From CAYFJO01 sp964343305 (GTDB lineage: Bacteria > Planctomycetota > Planctomycetia > Pirellulales > Pirellulaceae): a stretch of DNA of 25,957 nt. Positions 7,386 through 16,223 of this stretch are shown here, one piece after another (the first letter of the stretch is position 1; each line of letters starts with the position of its first letter). The position numbers and the translations under genes were made by a program. Under the pieces are notes generated by a model. It was not told the DNA's origin. It did not search any database and worked only from the letters and a program-made list of their open reading frames with translations. The stretch is from positions 1 through 25,957 of the forward strand of contig CAYFJO010000124.1 of the NCBI GenBank assembly GCA_964343305.1, in the 5' to 3' direction.

Positions 7386-8495
7386 CTACTTGTATCGATA
7401 CGCCCAGGTTTCGGTGATTCCGCCGTCGAATACCTGTTTGCGGTCGCGCTTCACGTCGTTGACGAACAAGTGGACGTTGTGCTGAGCATCGTACCAGAGC
7501 TTGGTCCAACTGCCGGTCGCTTGTCCCCCTGGCCACGGCTTTGGTGGAGCCATTTCGGTCCAGATCATCTCGTTGACATCGAGCACCCACGGGACGACCG
7601 TCCTGCGGCGTTTGTCGAGTGGTTTTCTGGCCAGCGCAACGACCAAGTTGTTCGCGCTGTCGAATGACAACGATTGGCAGCCTGCCAGTGCATCGGGAAT
7701 CTCGATTGGCGTCAGCTTGCTGGTTGACACGTCGAGTTTGAAAAAGCCTTTCTTCATCGTCGTGATCAGATGCTGTTTCCACGCGGGGACGTAGGTCGAA
7801 TAAAACTCATTCCACGCCAGTTCGCGGGGCAATTCGGCCAGACGTTGCCACTTGCGTTGCTTGTGTTCGAACTTGTAAACATGTTGATTCTTGCTGCCAC
7901 AGAACAACACGGGGGCTTGTAATGCGGCGTCAAAAAGGACGTGGTTCTGAGCCCACGTCCCGCGCGGTTCGATCGGATCGTCGAAGCGGTTGATCAAGTG
8001 AATCCATTTGCGCTCTTGCGGATCAAACTCCCACGTCCCCGAACTCACCAGAACGACGAAGAATCGTCTTCGGTCGGGCTGCCAGCAAACTTGTTGATAC
8101 GTGTGTTCGGTATACGGATGCCCGCTCGGTGACAACTGAGTCGTGCGGCCGCCACCCGATGTCATCGCCTTCCAATCCGCACTGCCGACTTTGGGCCATT
8201 CGGGCTGAGTTGCTTGAATCCACTCATTGCCGCGCGGGTCAAAGAGTTGAACGTCGTTGCCTTTGTAGGCGCGATGAGCTCCACCGAAATACCACAAATA
8301 ACCACCACCTGCACAGCAACCTGAATACATCCGTGCGTAGGCCATGCCCTTGGGTTTTAGGTTGAGCCAACTGTTTTCTGGCATGGACCGCAATCTTTGG
8401 TTCAGCGTTGGCTCGTCGGGCATCAATGGAATTGTCCAACCAACAGCGGCAAGCAAAAGAATACTCAATGCGGCAGACTTCATGTGGTAGCTCAT
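7386..8495 (-). CDS. Secreted kelch-like beta-propeller protein
   Basis: This is a ~369-aa exported protein. A signal peptide (K-S-A-A-L-S-I-L-L-L-A-A-V-G-W) lies near the N-terminus. The body has kelch-type repeat features such as Y-L-W-Y-F-G-G-A-H, Q-L-F-D-P-R-G-N-E-W, W-E-F-D-P-Q-E-R-K-W, Y-K-F-E-H-K-Q-R-K-W and W-V-L-D-V-N-E-M-I-W. These describe blades with a conserved Asp and terminal Trp, and together indicate a propeller. ATG 8495 is chosen because it overlaps the stop of the upstream 77-aa gene as ATGA; ATG 8483 is a second possibility and also leaves a good signal peptide. Likely a periplasmic binding or scaffold protein. No catalytic motif is visible. Confidence 0.75.
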   Translation of the reverse strand: MSYHMKSAALSILLLAAVGWTIPLMPDEPTLNQRLRSMPENSWLNLKPKGMAYARMYSGCCAGGGYLWYFGGAHRAYKGNDVQLFDPRGNEWIQATQPEWPKVGSADWKAMTSGGGRTTQLSPSGHPYTEHTYQQVCWQPDRRRFFVVLVSSGTWEFDPQERKWIHLINRFDDPIEPRGTWAQNHVLFDAALQAPVLFCGSKNQHVYKFEHKQRKWQRLAELPRELAWNEFYSTYVPAWKQHLITTMKKGFFKLDVSTSKLTPIEIPDALAGCQSLSFDSANNLVVALARKPLDKRRRTVVPWVLDVNEMIWTEMAPPKPWPGGQATGSWTKLWYDAQHNVHLFVNDVKRDRKQVFDGGITETWAYRYK

Positions 8496-8725
8496 CGACG
8501 TGGGACCTCGCATTTTGCTTCCGCCGCGTACTGGGGATCGACGCGAACGATGCGGTTTTCTTTGTCGTAAATCGACACTTCAAAATCCGTGCCCTGCGAC
8601 ACAGCAAAACGCACCTCAAACTTGTCGCCCATCTGTTTGACAGTCGGCGGATCGACGAATTTGACGTCATCCGCGTTGACCGAAACCGGAACGACAAATG
8701 CAACGAACAGAAATGGCAATCGCAC
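8492..8725 (-). CDS. Small exported protein, 77 aa, coupled to the kelch-like gene
   Basis: The GTG start at 8725 has GGAG 8 nt upstream (plus 8734-8737). The first ~18 residues form a signal peptide (R-L-P-F-L-F-V-A-F-V-V-P-V-S-V-N-A) cleaved before D-D-V. The mature ~59 residues read P-P-T-V-K-Q-M-G-D-K-F-E-V-R-F and S-I-Y-D-K-E-N-R-I-V-R, like a single FlgD-type Ig or FN3-like beta-sandwich. The usual continuation after I-V-R is missing, so it may be the surviving N-terminus of a longer gene. The stop overlaps the next ATG (ATGA), which argues that it is still translated. Confidence 0.6.
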   Translation of the reverse strand: MRLPFLFVAFVVPVSVNADDVKFVDPPTVKQMGDKFEVRFAVSQGTDFEVSIYDKENRIVRVDPQYAAEAKCEVPRR

Positions 8726-8774
8726 GTGATGTTCTCCAATCGCGTAGGGCAACTCGCTCATATTATGGGCGATG

Positions 8775-8808
8775 TTGACGACATATGCACGTTGGTCTGC
8801 GTTATGAT
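8775..8808 (+). promoter_or_regulatory. Candidate promoter for the FG-GAP gene in the divergent intergenic region
   Basis: TTGACG (8775-8780) and TATGAT (8803-8808) lie upstream of the ATG at 8850. The 22-bp spacing is longer than ideal, so TATGAT is the better-supported element and the -35 is doubtful. The same TATGAT hexamer occurs upstream of other genes in this window. Confidence 0.3.
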
Positions 8809-8849
8809 ATGGCTGGCACTTGGACCACCCACCAAGGAATTCGCTAATA

Positions 8850-10472
8850 ATGCAAACACCATTACATCGTTGCGTCCGAGTCTTGACTTTGCTTGCAGCG
8901 ATTAACTTCTCGTTCACGCTAATCGCTCAAGAGCAAGACTACAGTGGCGGCACGTTGGCCTTCAAGGTGATTACCGGCGAAGAGAGTGGTCTGAAAGAGA
9001 TCATGCTGGACTGGCATGATGAGGAGCTGCGGCGGCAGGGTGGCAAGTTTCAGAGTCACGGTTGGTGGCTTTGGGGACTGACGGCGCTGGACGTGGACAA
9101 CGACGGCGATATGGACCTCGTGCCCACACACCATGGCATATCAGGCGGAGCAATTCTCAAGAATCAATTCAAAGAAACGGGAAAACTTACGTTCGTCAAT
9201 CTCTCGAAATCGCTCGGCATCGAGCAGCGGACTCTGCCGCAAGGAATTGGACTGAAGACCACCGCGCTGGACCTCGATGGCGACGGTTGGCTCGATTTGG
9301 TCGGCATCCGCAGTGCGCACTTTCGCAACGAAGGCGGCAAGACATTCACTGCTCCGGCGAAGAGCCGATTCAGCACGCTACACACCCAGTCGGTCGAAGA
9401 TGTCAACGCGGACGGCTTTCCCGATATCGTTGACGGAAGGCATATCCACCTGTCCGACCCCGAAGCGTTCAGCTTCAAGACACAACCGCGTCCGTTCGCA
9501 TCGATCAACGATCGACTGCCCGAGCACGTCATCAGGGCGGCGCTGGAAAAGGAGAAAACAAGTCGTTTTTGGCGGCGCAGGTACCACACGGGCGACGATC
9601 TCAACGGCGACGGAATTGACGATGTCGTGTTCAGCGGCATTTCCGGATACAGCAAACAGGCGCTGGCCTTTTATCTCGTCGCCGATCGCAGTGGCCAATT
9701 CACCGATGCCACGAAGGTCAGTGGACTACCTGGCGACGCGCATCCGGCCCTGATTGCCGACCTCAACAGTGACGGACACGTCGATGTGCTGGCGACTGAC
9801 CACAAGACGGCGGGCGGGCTTTACCTCAACGATGGAAATGGCAGGTTCACTCTGAAGGACGGTCCGCTAACCGGTTTCGTTCGCCGCGTCGGGCCGTATG
9901 CCGAACGTGCCTGGCCTGTCGATTTCGATTGCGATCGGGACTTGGACCTAGTCGTTTCCAACCCCCGGTACAGCGCCGAGAGGGTTTTCGAGAACGCCGG
10001 CGAAAGCAACTTCAACTTGGTCATCCAACATCGCGGCTGGGACTCTGCCCCCATCGCCATTTGCGACATCGATGGCGACGACCGCTTGGACGTCGTCAGC
10101 GGCGGTCCTAAAACCGACATCACGATTTTTCTCAATCAGTCGCAGGTTGGCAATTACTGCAATCTCTACCCGCGCATGGACAAGCCAAACTGGACTGCGG
10201 CTGGTGCCCTCGTGGAAGTGTTCAAACCCGCCGATCTCGGCAAACCAGGCTCACGCCCGTTCCTCAAACAAAAGGCCCACGCCGACGCCACACCGATTCA
10301 CATCGGTCTCGGCACGGCAAAGACGTTTGACCTGCGAGTGTCGTTTCCTGGCAAAGACAAAAAAGTTATCGAACTCACAAACGTCGAGGCCAAACCGCGC
10401 CTCAAAATCACGCTCGACGGGAAGATAAACGACACAAGTGTTGGAGCTTACGTTACCGACCGTGAAGACTAA
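8850..10472 (+). CDS. Secreted FG-GAP/VCBS repeat protein with UnbV/ASPIC-like C-terminus
   Basis: This is a 540-aa exported protein. ATG 8850 is preceded by AAGGA at a good distance and starts a signal peptide ending near I-A-Q-E. Repeated calcium-loop motifs D-V-D-N-D-G-D-M-D, D-L-D-G-D-G-W-L-D, D-V-N-A-D-G-F-P-D, D-L-N-G-D-G-I-D-D, D-L-N-S-D-G-H-V-D and D-I-D-G-D-D-R-L-D mark about six FG-GAP blades, consistent with an integrin-alpha-like propeller. The last ~100 residues (A-A-G-A-L-V-E-V ... I-H-I-G-L-G-T-A ... L-R-V-S-F-P) resemble the UnbV/ASPIC domain, giving the CRTAC1-like architecture common in planctomycetes. Probably periplasmic or cell-surface, carbohydrate- or protein-binding. 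No catalytic residues seen. Confidence 0.85.
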   Translation: MQTPLHRCVRVLTLLAAINFSFTLIAQEQDYSGGTLAFKVITGEESGLKEIMLDWHDEELRRQGGKFQSHGWWLWGLTALDVDNDGDMDLVPTHHGISGGAILKNQFKETGKLTFVNLSKSLGIEQRTLPQGIGLKTTALDLDGDGWLDLVGIRSAHFRNEGGKTFTAPAKSRFSTLHTQSVEDVNADGFPDIVDGRHIHLSDPEAFSFKTQPRPFASINDRLPEHVIRAALEKEKTSRFWRRRYHTGDDLNGDGIDDVVFSGISGYSKQALAFYLVADRSGQFTDATKVSGLPGDAHPALIADLNSDGHVDVLATDHKTAGGLYLNDGNGRFTLKDGPLTGFVRRVGPYAERAWPVDFDCDRDLDLVVSNPRYSAERVFENAGESNFNLVIQHRGWDSAPIAICDIDGDDRLDVVSGGPKTDITIFLNQSQVGNYCNLYPRMDKPNWTAAGALVEVFKPADLGKPGSRPFLKQKAHADATPIHIGLGTAKTFDLRVSFPGKDKKVIELTNVEAKPRLKITLDGKINDTSVGAYVTDRED

Positions 10473-10562
10473 CCACGAGACCTAGTGCCACGACAAAACG
10501 TCATGGCCCGCAACGCTGAACCAAGTCATCGTTACTGGAACCGTCTACTGAGTGTGCATCGA

Positions 10563-10577
10563 AGTGACACGGTCACT
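10563..10577. promoter_or_regulatory. Short inverted repeat upstream of the alpha/beta-hydrolase
   Basis: AGTGAC, spacer ACG, GTCACT: a perfect 6-bp inverted repeat 26 bp before the start codon. This could be an operator or a small leader hairpin. It is short enough to occur by chance. Confidence 0.2.
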
Positions 10578-10603
10578 CGAATCAAACCTACCAGAGGCTT
10601 AGA

Positions 10604-12589
10604 ATGAAACCTCTCCTGACCACCATGGTGTGCCTGACGGCGTGCGGCCAGTTGCAAGCGGAGATCCGTTGGGACGCTGCGTTCAAGGAAGTCTATCGGA
10701 GTGAGGCGGACGGTGCGGACGTTGCTTTTGCCGTTCGGACTCCGCCCAGGATCGACGGTATCGAAATGTACCCGCTGGTCGTCGTGCTGAACGGCGGACC
10801 ACGCGTCCCGCCAAGTGAAAAGTTCCCGCACTTCCAGGTCCGATCGTCGCGCAATCGGATTTGGGGTTATCGCACGATCTCGACGTACGACGCGATGCAA
10901 GCCATCGCCTTCATGAAACGCAGCTACCCGATTGACCCCAATCGCGTCTACCTCGTCGGTTCGTCTGCTGGTGGCAGCGGCGCGATGCATCTGGCGTCAT
11001 GTTTCCCCGACGAATTTGCCGCCGTGCTCCCGCTGGTCGCTGCCGGCAATAACTATCCGCTGCGGAATTTCTCGAATCTGCCGGTCGCGTTTCACCACGG
11101 TGATCGAGACTGGACGTCGGCAATCTGCAACGCCCGCGTTCAGTCCCAACGGATGCAAAAGTTAGGCTGCCCCACGATCCTCAAAGAGTACGCGTCCGGT
11201 CACAGCATCCCTGGATCGCACGAGCTGCTCATGACCTGGCTCTTCAAGCAACGACGCAATCCCGCTCCGAAAACCATTCGACACGATTGCGAAACGCCGT
11301 CTCTGGGGCGTTCGTATTGGCTCACAATTCGCGAATTCGACGATCCGCATCAGCGAGCATATGTCGAAGCCAAGATCGACGGGACGACCGCCACGATCCA
11401 CCCGACAAACGTCGTTACACTTTCGTTGGCGGTGGATCTCATTGCCGATGTGAAGACAGTTCAAATCGGTGAAGCCAGGCTGCCTGCGAGCGAGCAATAC
11501 CGATTCCAAGACGACCGCTGGCAGATTGCAGAACAACCAACCAAGCCACGGATACGCCCCTACGAGGCAGGCGGCGCTGCGAATCTTTACCAGGGTGAGC
11601 CGTTGCTGATCGTCTATGGAACTGCTGGCGATCACACCAATCAAATTCGTGCCGCTGCTCAGAAACTTGCAGCGTACGGCGGTCCCGTCCACACGGCGAT
11701 GCGATATCGCTTCCCGGTCATCGCCGACACGGCGCTAACCCAAGATCGGCAAGCTCGTTGTCACCTCATTCTGATCGGCAAGCCTCATGAGAATAGCGTT
11801 ACCAAGGCTCTCTGGCCGCGTATTCCCGCATCCATCGAAGACAAAGCCCTGGTGGTCGCTGATCGTGCGCCGCTGAAGCTGGAGAATAAGGTTCTGGGAA
11901 TGCTCCACCCCAATCCCAATCATCCCAATCGTCTCCTCTACATCCTCGCGCCGTTCGCCGACGAAGCCGGCCTCGCTCACTTCAGCAAATACCCGCAACT
12001 CTTCCTCGCTGGCTCTGATGGCTTCGATCGGGTCAGCCAACCCGACCTGGTCGTGCAAGACCTGAAGCAACGTGTTGCGCGCCACATGCAATACGGTAGG
12101 GATTGGCAATGGCTGAAGATGGCGGGCGACGACACCCCGATCCCGCCCCGTTTCGGTGATCGCGCCAACCTCGCCATCGCTTGCCTGAATCTGATGCTCA
12201 GCAAGAGCCACGCGGATTTCGCGCTTTGGTGGGGCCCAGCCGACAGAGGTATGTGGGGTGCCGATTTCAACCACCTGCAAAGCTACGATCCCGATTTCTA
12301 CACACTGGCTGACTTTCGGACTCAACACCGTATCGCCGAGACCACGCTCGGTAGCGTTACCGGCGCCGAGCTCAAAGAAATCTGGACGCGCTGGGGCCTG
12401 AATCGGGAACTGTTGAGCGTTCCGGACATCGCGCTGGAAGACATCGACGACGAATCCGAATACCGGCTCCACATCCCCATGGATCTCTACATCAAGCTCG
12501 GTCAGCGCAAGAAGAACCTTGGTGATCCGAAACCTGGCCCGACATTCACACCCGAGGAACTCACTCCCCATGTCTTCGCGCGCGAGTGA
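10604..12589 (+). CDS. Secreted alpha/beta-hydrolase (esterase/PHB-depolymerase-like) with large C-terminal extension
   Basis: This is a 661-aa exported protein. ATG 10604 follows a GAGG (10594-10597), and a short signal peptide ends near Q-L-Q-A-E. Residues ~25-215 form an alpha/beta-hydrolase: V-V-L-N-G-G-P as the oxyanion region, nucleophile elbow G-S-S-A-G (Ser121), acid in H-H-G-D-R-D-W (Asp167 or Asp169), and His200 in A-S-G-H-S-I-P. This resembles esterase-D, feruloyl esterase and prolyl-oligopeptidase-like hydrolases. Residues ~235-661 contain a further two-domain region with no family I can name, including L-I-V-Y-G-T-A-G-D and H-L-I-L-I-G-K-P strands. Likely removes acyl groups from a polysaccharide or cleaves a small ester. 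It is on its own transcript by spacing (131 bp after the FG-GAP gene). Confidence 0.78.
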   Translation: MKPLLTTMVCLTACGQLQAEIRWDAAFKEVYRSEADGADVAFAVRTPPRIDGIEMYPLVVVLNGGPRVPPSEKFPHFQVRSSRNRIWGYRTISTYDAMQAIAFMKRSYPIDPNRVYLVGSSAGGSGAMHLASCFPDEFAAVLPLVAAGNNYPLRNFSNLPVAFHHGDRDWTSAICNARVQSQRMQKLGCPTILKEYASGHSIPGSHELLMTWLFKQRRNPAPKTIRHDCETPSLGRSYWLTIREFDDPHQRAYVEAKIDGTTATIHPTNVVTLSLAVDLIADVKTVQIGEARLPASEQYRFQDDRWQIAEQPTKPRIRPYEAGGAANLYQGEPLLIVYGTAGDHTNQIRAAAQKLAAYGGPVHTAMRYRFPVIADTALTQDRQARCHLILIGKPHENSVTKALWPRIPASIEDKALVVADRAPLKLENKVLGMLHPNPNHPNRLLYILAPFADEAGLAHFSKYPQLFLAGSDGFDRVSQPDLVVQDLKQRVARHMQYGRDWQWLKMAGDDTPIPPRFGDRANLAIACLNLMLSKSHADFALWWGPADRGMWGADFNHLQSYDPDFYTLADFRTQHRIAETTLGSVTGAELKEIWTRWGLNRELLSVPDIALEDIDDESEYRLHIPMDLYIKLGQRKKNLGDPKPGPTFTPEELTPHVFARE

Positions 12590-12688
12590 CCGTCATTTGC
12601 CGTGGTTTTGTCGTTTTCGTATCACCGGTCAAGGAGTATACGGAGCCTATTGATCGGCGACGAAGAGACCGAAGGAAAAAAAGTCAGT

Positions 12689-15600
12689 TTACGGCGATTT
12701 GATGCCGTTGATGTTTCGGCGGATATACACCGCAGTTGGACCGCCCGATGTACCGACGCCCGCGCCAATTGTGTTTCCGAACAGGGCGAGGTCCATTTTT
12801 CCATCGTTGTCAAAATCAGCGGCTGTAATGCGGTTTTGGTAGTGAGTGCGGCAGGTTAGCGGGATGACGAGTGAACGCTTAGCGCTAAGTCCCGATTTGC
12901 TGCCGAACATGACAACGGCGCGGGTGTCTTGAGCGAAACAAATCAGGAGATCGGCAACACCGTCGTTGTTGGCGTCGGCGACTTCGGGGCCAGTGCGGTT
13001 AAAGTTTTTGGTTCGCGAGCCGTCTTGAAACGTCTTCACGAGATCGATTTCCGCATCCGGCTTCGGCGCGAACGGTTTGTCGTTTTTGCCCGTGTTGTAG
13101 TAGACAGCGAGCTTCGGGTTCTGAAAGCTTGCCAGCGCGATGTCGGGTTTCCCGTCGGCGTTGAAGTCGGCGGTTGTGCCAAACGTCCACGTGTCCCCGG
13201 CGGGCGAAGCAATCGTAAGATCCGGTTGTTCGGGAAACGATCCGTCCTTCCGACGCAGATGGATTTGCCCTGATGAACTGATGAGGTCAGCTTGATCATC
13301 GCCGTTGACGTCCGACAAGAACAGGTTCAGGTACATACCCTGGAGAGCCCAGGGCGAACGTTCCAATCTGAACTCACCACGTTCATTGCCTCGCGCGAGT
13401 TGTGCGCCGCCAAAGGCTTGTCCGATTAGTGCATCTCGGCGACCGTCGCCGTCGAGGTCCGCGGTGAGCCAGTGTTGTGGTTCACGGATTCCGTTCAGTG
13501 CCTGGACGCGATAGTTCGGTTTGCCATTGTTTGAAACTACCAACGCACCGATCGGATCGGACGCTCGTGCGGCACCGCCGGAAGGTAAAAGGTCCGGCTT
13601 TTCATCAGCACCGCCAACAATAAAGTCGGCGATGCCGTCGTCATTTAATTCGCCCAGACGAACGCGGCCCGTGCGGGTGACGTTTGGAAGGGAGACGACG
13701 TGATCTGCCTGGTCTGTGAACTTGCCGCGATTATTGACAAAGATCCTCAGCGTTGAAGATTTTGATGTGGCACCAGCGGAAACGACAGTCACGACATCGG
13801 GAAGACCGTCACCATTGATGTCGCCAAAGTCACCGGACGTTGCGCCTTGATTCCAGCCGACCACGAGGTAATCGTCTGGCGAAAGACCGAAAAATCGATT
13901 TGGTTTTTCAGGCGGCGTCTTTGCCCAACCGGTTGACGTGCCGGCGTGGATTCCAGCAGCAAGATAGCGAGCAGGATTGCCGGACCCGCCGTGTCCCGGC
14001 AACACGATGTCGGGCCTGAGTTGTTGGAGCTTACGAAGGCTGCCGATCACATCGCGGGCGCTGAAATTAACGCTCCCCGAATAACCGAGCATCCCTTCGG
14101 GCATGATCAAGTCGCCTGTCGCCACGTATCGCTTGCCGTCGAGTTCGAACATCCAGGCCATCGAACCGAAAGTGTGGCCGGGAATGCGAATCGCGCGGAC
14201 TTTCAATCCTGCCAAATCTAATTCCGTGTCGTCTTTTATTTTGATGTCCGTTGGAATGGGCGGATGAAATCCATAGCCCGTGTTGGCGGGAATGTGATGT
14301 TGCAGCGTGTAAGCCATGTGCTCGCTGCAAATGAATTCGGCTCCGGTGGCAATTCGCCACAGATACGCACCGGGTGCATGATCACCGTGCTCGTGCGTTG
14401 CTAACACGTATTTGACCTGTGTCGGATCGAGGCCGGCATCTTTCAGAGCCTGCCATTGCATTTCGAAAGAAAGACCGCCGTTCGGGTCGATCAGGATCAG
14501 ACCATGTGGAGCTTGAATGATCCGCTGAGCCCCCATGTCACTTTGGACGCGTCCGGAGTTGATCCAAATTCCTGGATACTCTTCTCGTGCCTTTACGACG
14601 GTCGCTGTTTCGGGTGGCTTGACGGTCTTGTTCAAATCCGTCTTCCAAAGCGATTTACCGGCGGAATCAACGACAGTGACCGAACCACGCGTGTCGGCGA
14701 CGGTCAGCCGCGTGCTATCAGGCGAGAAACGAACGAGACTCGCACTGGCAACTTCGATTCCATCGGGAAGTTTTCTATTTTTGATCGCAGTCGTGTTGAT
14801 CAAATAAACGTGACCATTCCAACAGCCAACTGCAATCTGTCCGGTGTCGGAAACGGCGACATCGGATATCGCGTCTGGTAATTCAAGCGAATCAGCTTGG
14901 CCACTTTCGACGTCCAACAAATACACGGTGCGCGCGTCGTTATCGGCTGGCAGGATCGACTGGCCGGCTAGTCCGCGACATGTCCAGTTGTGCGGATACG
15001 CAAGCAATCGCCGTCCGCTGTCAACGAAAATCAGATCGCACCAAAACGCTTCCTTGAACGAGTCCGGTGCAAATGTTCGCAACTCCTTACCGTCGGAGTC
15101 GTAAACGGTGACGGTCGGCTTGGCGGGCATGAAGCGAGGTGTTTGACGTTGGAAACGACGCGTGGCCGACGACTTGACCCACATTTGCCAGCCTTGATAA
15201 TCGGCCGCTGCAACGCGCCATCCACGATCAGCTTCTGTGTGAACGGCAACAGACAACGGAGCCCAGATGCGATCAACGAATTGCTCACGCGCTTGCGGTT
15301 TTGCGTCGCCGTGATTGGGCGTCGGTAAGCCGAACACGCCGGCTTCCATCGGCTGCGGCTTATCCGTTTCTTTCATCGCTGGTCGAGTCCAAATCGCTTT
15401 TGCCTCACCCGACTGAACAACCATCAGATTGTTCGGTCGCTCCTTTTCATCCGATTTCCAGTGAACGCAACCAACGACAGCCAACTCACCATCCGCAGCG
15501 AGCGAAACAGCCGGATTCTCCAGTCGAACGACGAGTGGCTGCTTTGTTTGTTCATCGGACAGCCACCGCAACTCCATGCCCATCGCCAAGACGGCGTGCG

Positions 15601-16096
15601 ACGTGGACTTCGTCAGGCTCGTTCCGATGTGATTCGAGTGGTCGCCGTAATGAAACAAAAAACCGCCACCTCGGCGAGCCAGTTGCTCCGACCGCATCTC
15701 AGATCCAGGTTGCGAAGTAAAAAGCTCCGCTCGGTCCCCCGGCTTTCCTTCAGGCGACGTGCATACAACGCGAACGAGCGTTTCATCACGCACGGCAACG
15801 TCGTTAATCCATCTCACTCCAGCACGGTGCTGACGAACGATCTCACCCGTCTTTACATCGAGCAGAATCACATTCGACTCACCCTGTGGCGCAATGGTCC
15901 CCATGGCGATCGTGTCACCACTCGGCGAAACATCCAAACACGAGATTCCCTGATGAGGCAACAGCCCGATCTCGGCTGTGTCCCACGCCGGCACCTTGGA
16001 AGCGTTGTTTGTCTGACCGTTTAAATGCTGAACGAACGAAGCGAAAATCAGCGTGCCGAAGGCGACGCATTTGCTCAGTCGAATTGAGTGGTGCAT
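12689..16096 (-). CDS. Tripartite exported protein: WD40-like propeller, metallo-beta-lactamase fold, FG-GAP propeller
   Basis: This 1135-aa protein has a signal peptide ending near H-L-N-G-Q. Residues ~35-500 look like a WD40/YVTN-type propeller (L-D-V-S-P-S-G-D, V-R-F-S-P-D-S-T-R-L-T-V-A-D-T-R-G). Residues ~505-735 are a complete metallo-beta-lactamase hydrolase: T-H-E-H-G-D-H near residue 567 (HxHxDH), P-G-H-T-F, T-G-D-L-I-M-P and L-P-G-H-G-G supply all expected zinc ligands. Residues ~755-1125 contain FG-GAP calcium loops (D-I-N-G-D-G-L-P-D, D-L-D-G-D-G-R-R-D, D-F-N-A-D-G-K-P-D, D-F-D-N-D-G-K-M-D). A secreted zinc hydrolase between two propellers is an uncommon layout. The substrate is unknown; lactone, phosphoester or thioester are all possible for the fold. 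It is divergent from the DUF4838 gene. Confidence 0.85.
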   Translation of the reverse strand: MHHSIRLSKCVAFGTLIFASFVQHLNGQTNNASKVPAWDTAEIGLLPHQGISCLDVSPSGDTIAMGTIAPQGESNVILLDVKTGEIVRQHRAGVRWINDVAVRDETLVRVVCTSPEGKPGDRAELFTSQPGSEMRSEQLARRGGGFLFHYGDHSNHIGTSLTKSTSHAVLAMGMELRWLSDEQTKQPLVVRLENPAVSLAADGELAVVGCVHWKSDEKERPNNLMVVQSGEAKAIWTRPAMKETDKPQPMEAGVFGLPTPNHGDAKPQAREQFVDRIWAPLSVAVHTEADRGWRVAAADYQGWQMWVKSSATRRFQRQTPRFMPAKPTVTVYDSDGKELRTFAPDSFKEAFWCDLIFVDSGRRLLAYPHNWTCRGLAGQSILPADNDARTVYLLDVESGQADSLELPDAISDVAVSDTGQIAVGCWNGHVYLINTTAIKNRKLPDGIEVASASLVRFSPDSTRLTVADTRGSVTVVDSAGKSLWKTDLNKTVKPPETATVVKAREEYPGIWINSGRVQSDMGAQRIIQAPHGLILIDPNGGLSFEMQWQALKDAGLDPTQVKYVLATHEHGDHAPGAYLWRIATGAEFICSEHMAYTLQHHIPANTGYGFHPPIPTDIKIKDDTELDLAGLKVRAIRIPGHTFGSMAWMFELDGKRYVATGDLIMPEGMLGYSGSVNFSARDVIGSLRKLQQLRPDIVLPGHGGSGNPARYLAAGIHAGTSTGWAKTPPEKPNRFFGLSPDDYLVVGWNQGATSGDFGDINGDGLPDVVTVVSAGATSKSSTLRIFVNNRGKFTDQADHVVSLPNVTRTGRVRLGELNDDGIADFIVGGADEKPDLLPSGGAARASDPIGALVVSNNGKPNYRVQALNGIREPQHWLTADLDGDGRRDALIGQAFGGAQLARGNERGEFRLERSPWALQGMYLNLFLSDVNGDDQADLISSSGQIHLRRKDGSFPEQPDLTIASPAGDTWTFGTTADFNADGKPDIALASFQNPKLAVYYNTGKNDKPFAPKPDAEIDLVKTFQDGSRTKNFNRTGPEVADANNDGVADLLICFAQDTRAVVMFGSKSGLSAKRSLVIPLTCRTHYQNRITAADFDNDGKMDLALFGNTIGAGVGTSGGPTAVYIRRNINGIKSP

Positions 16097-16223
16097 CGTC
16101 TACATTCCCGCGTGAATGCCTCGTAGCTGTTACAATTACAATATCGATCATTGATAGTTGATATGTTACACTCACCACGCAACTTACCGCCACGGTCCAA
16201 TGAAGAACTGGCGAGACTTGCTG
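16097..16223. promoter_or_regulatory. AT-rich divergent intergenic region with probable promoters
   Basis: This is the only AT-rich patch nearby. TTACAA occurs twice (16130-16135, 16136-16141) and GATAT-type hexamers lie around 16159-16165. TGTTACA occurs twice in direct orientation at its two ends (from 16129 and 16164). It must contain start signals for both the minus-strand MBL-propeller gene and the plus-strand DUF4838 gene. Exact -35/-10 boxes cannot be fixed by eye. Confidence 0.35.

Noticed and set aside
11735..12571. 278-codon minus-strand frame opposite the hydrolase C-terminal half
   Set aside because: No signal peptide or motif, and no Shine-Dalgarno recognised. The plus-strand frame continues uninterrupted from a convincing hydrolase.
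15461..16024. 187-codon plus-strand frame opposite the MBL-propeller gene
   Set aside because: Arg/Thr/His-rich shadow without domain features; the minus frame is continuous with a signal peptide at its start.
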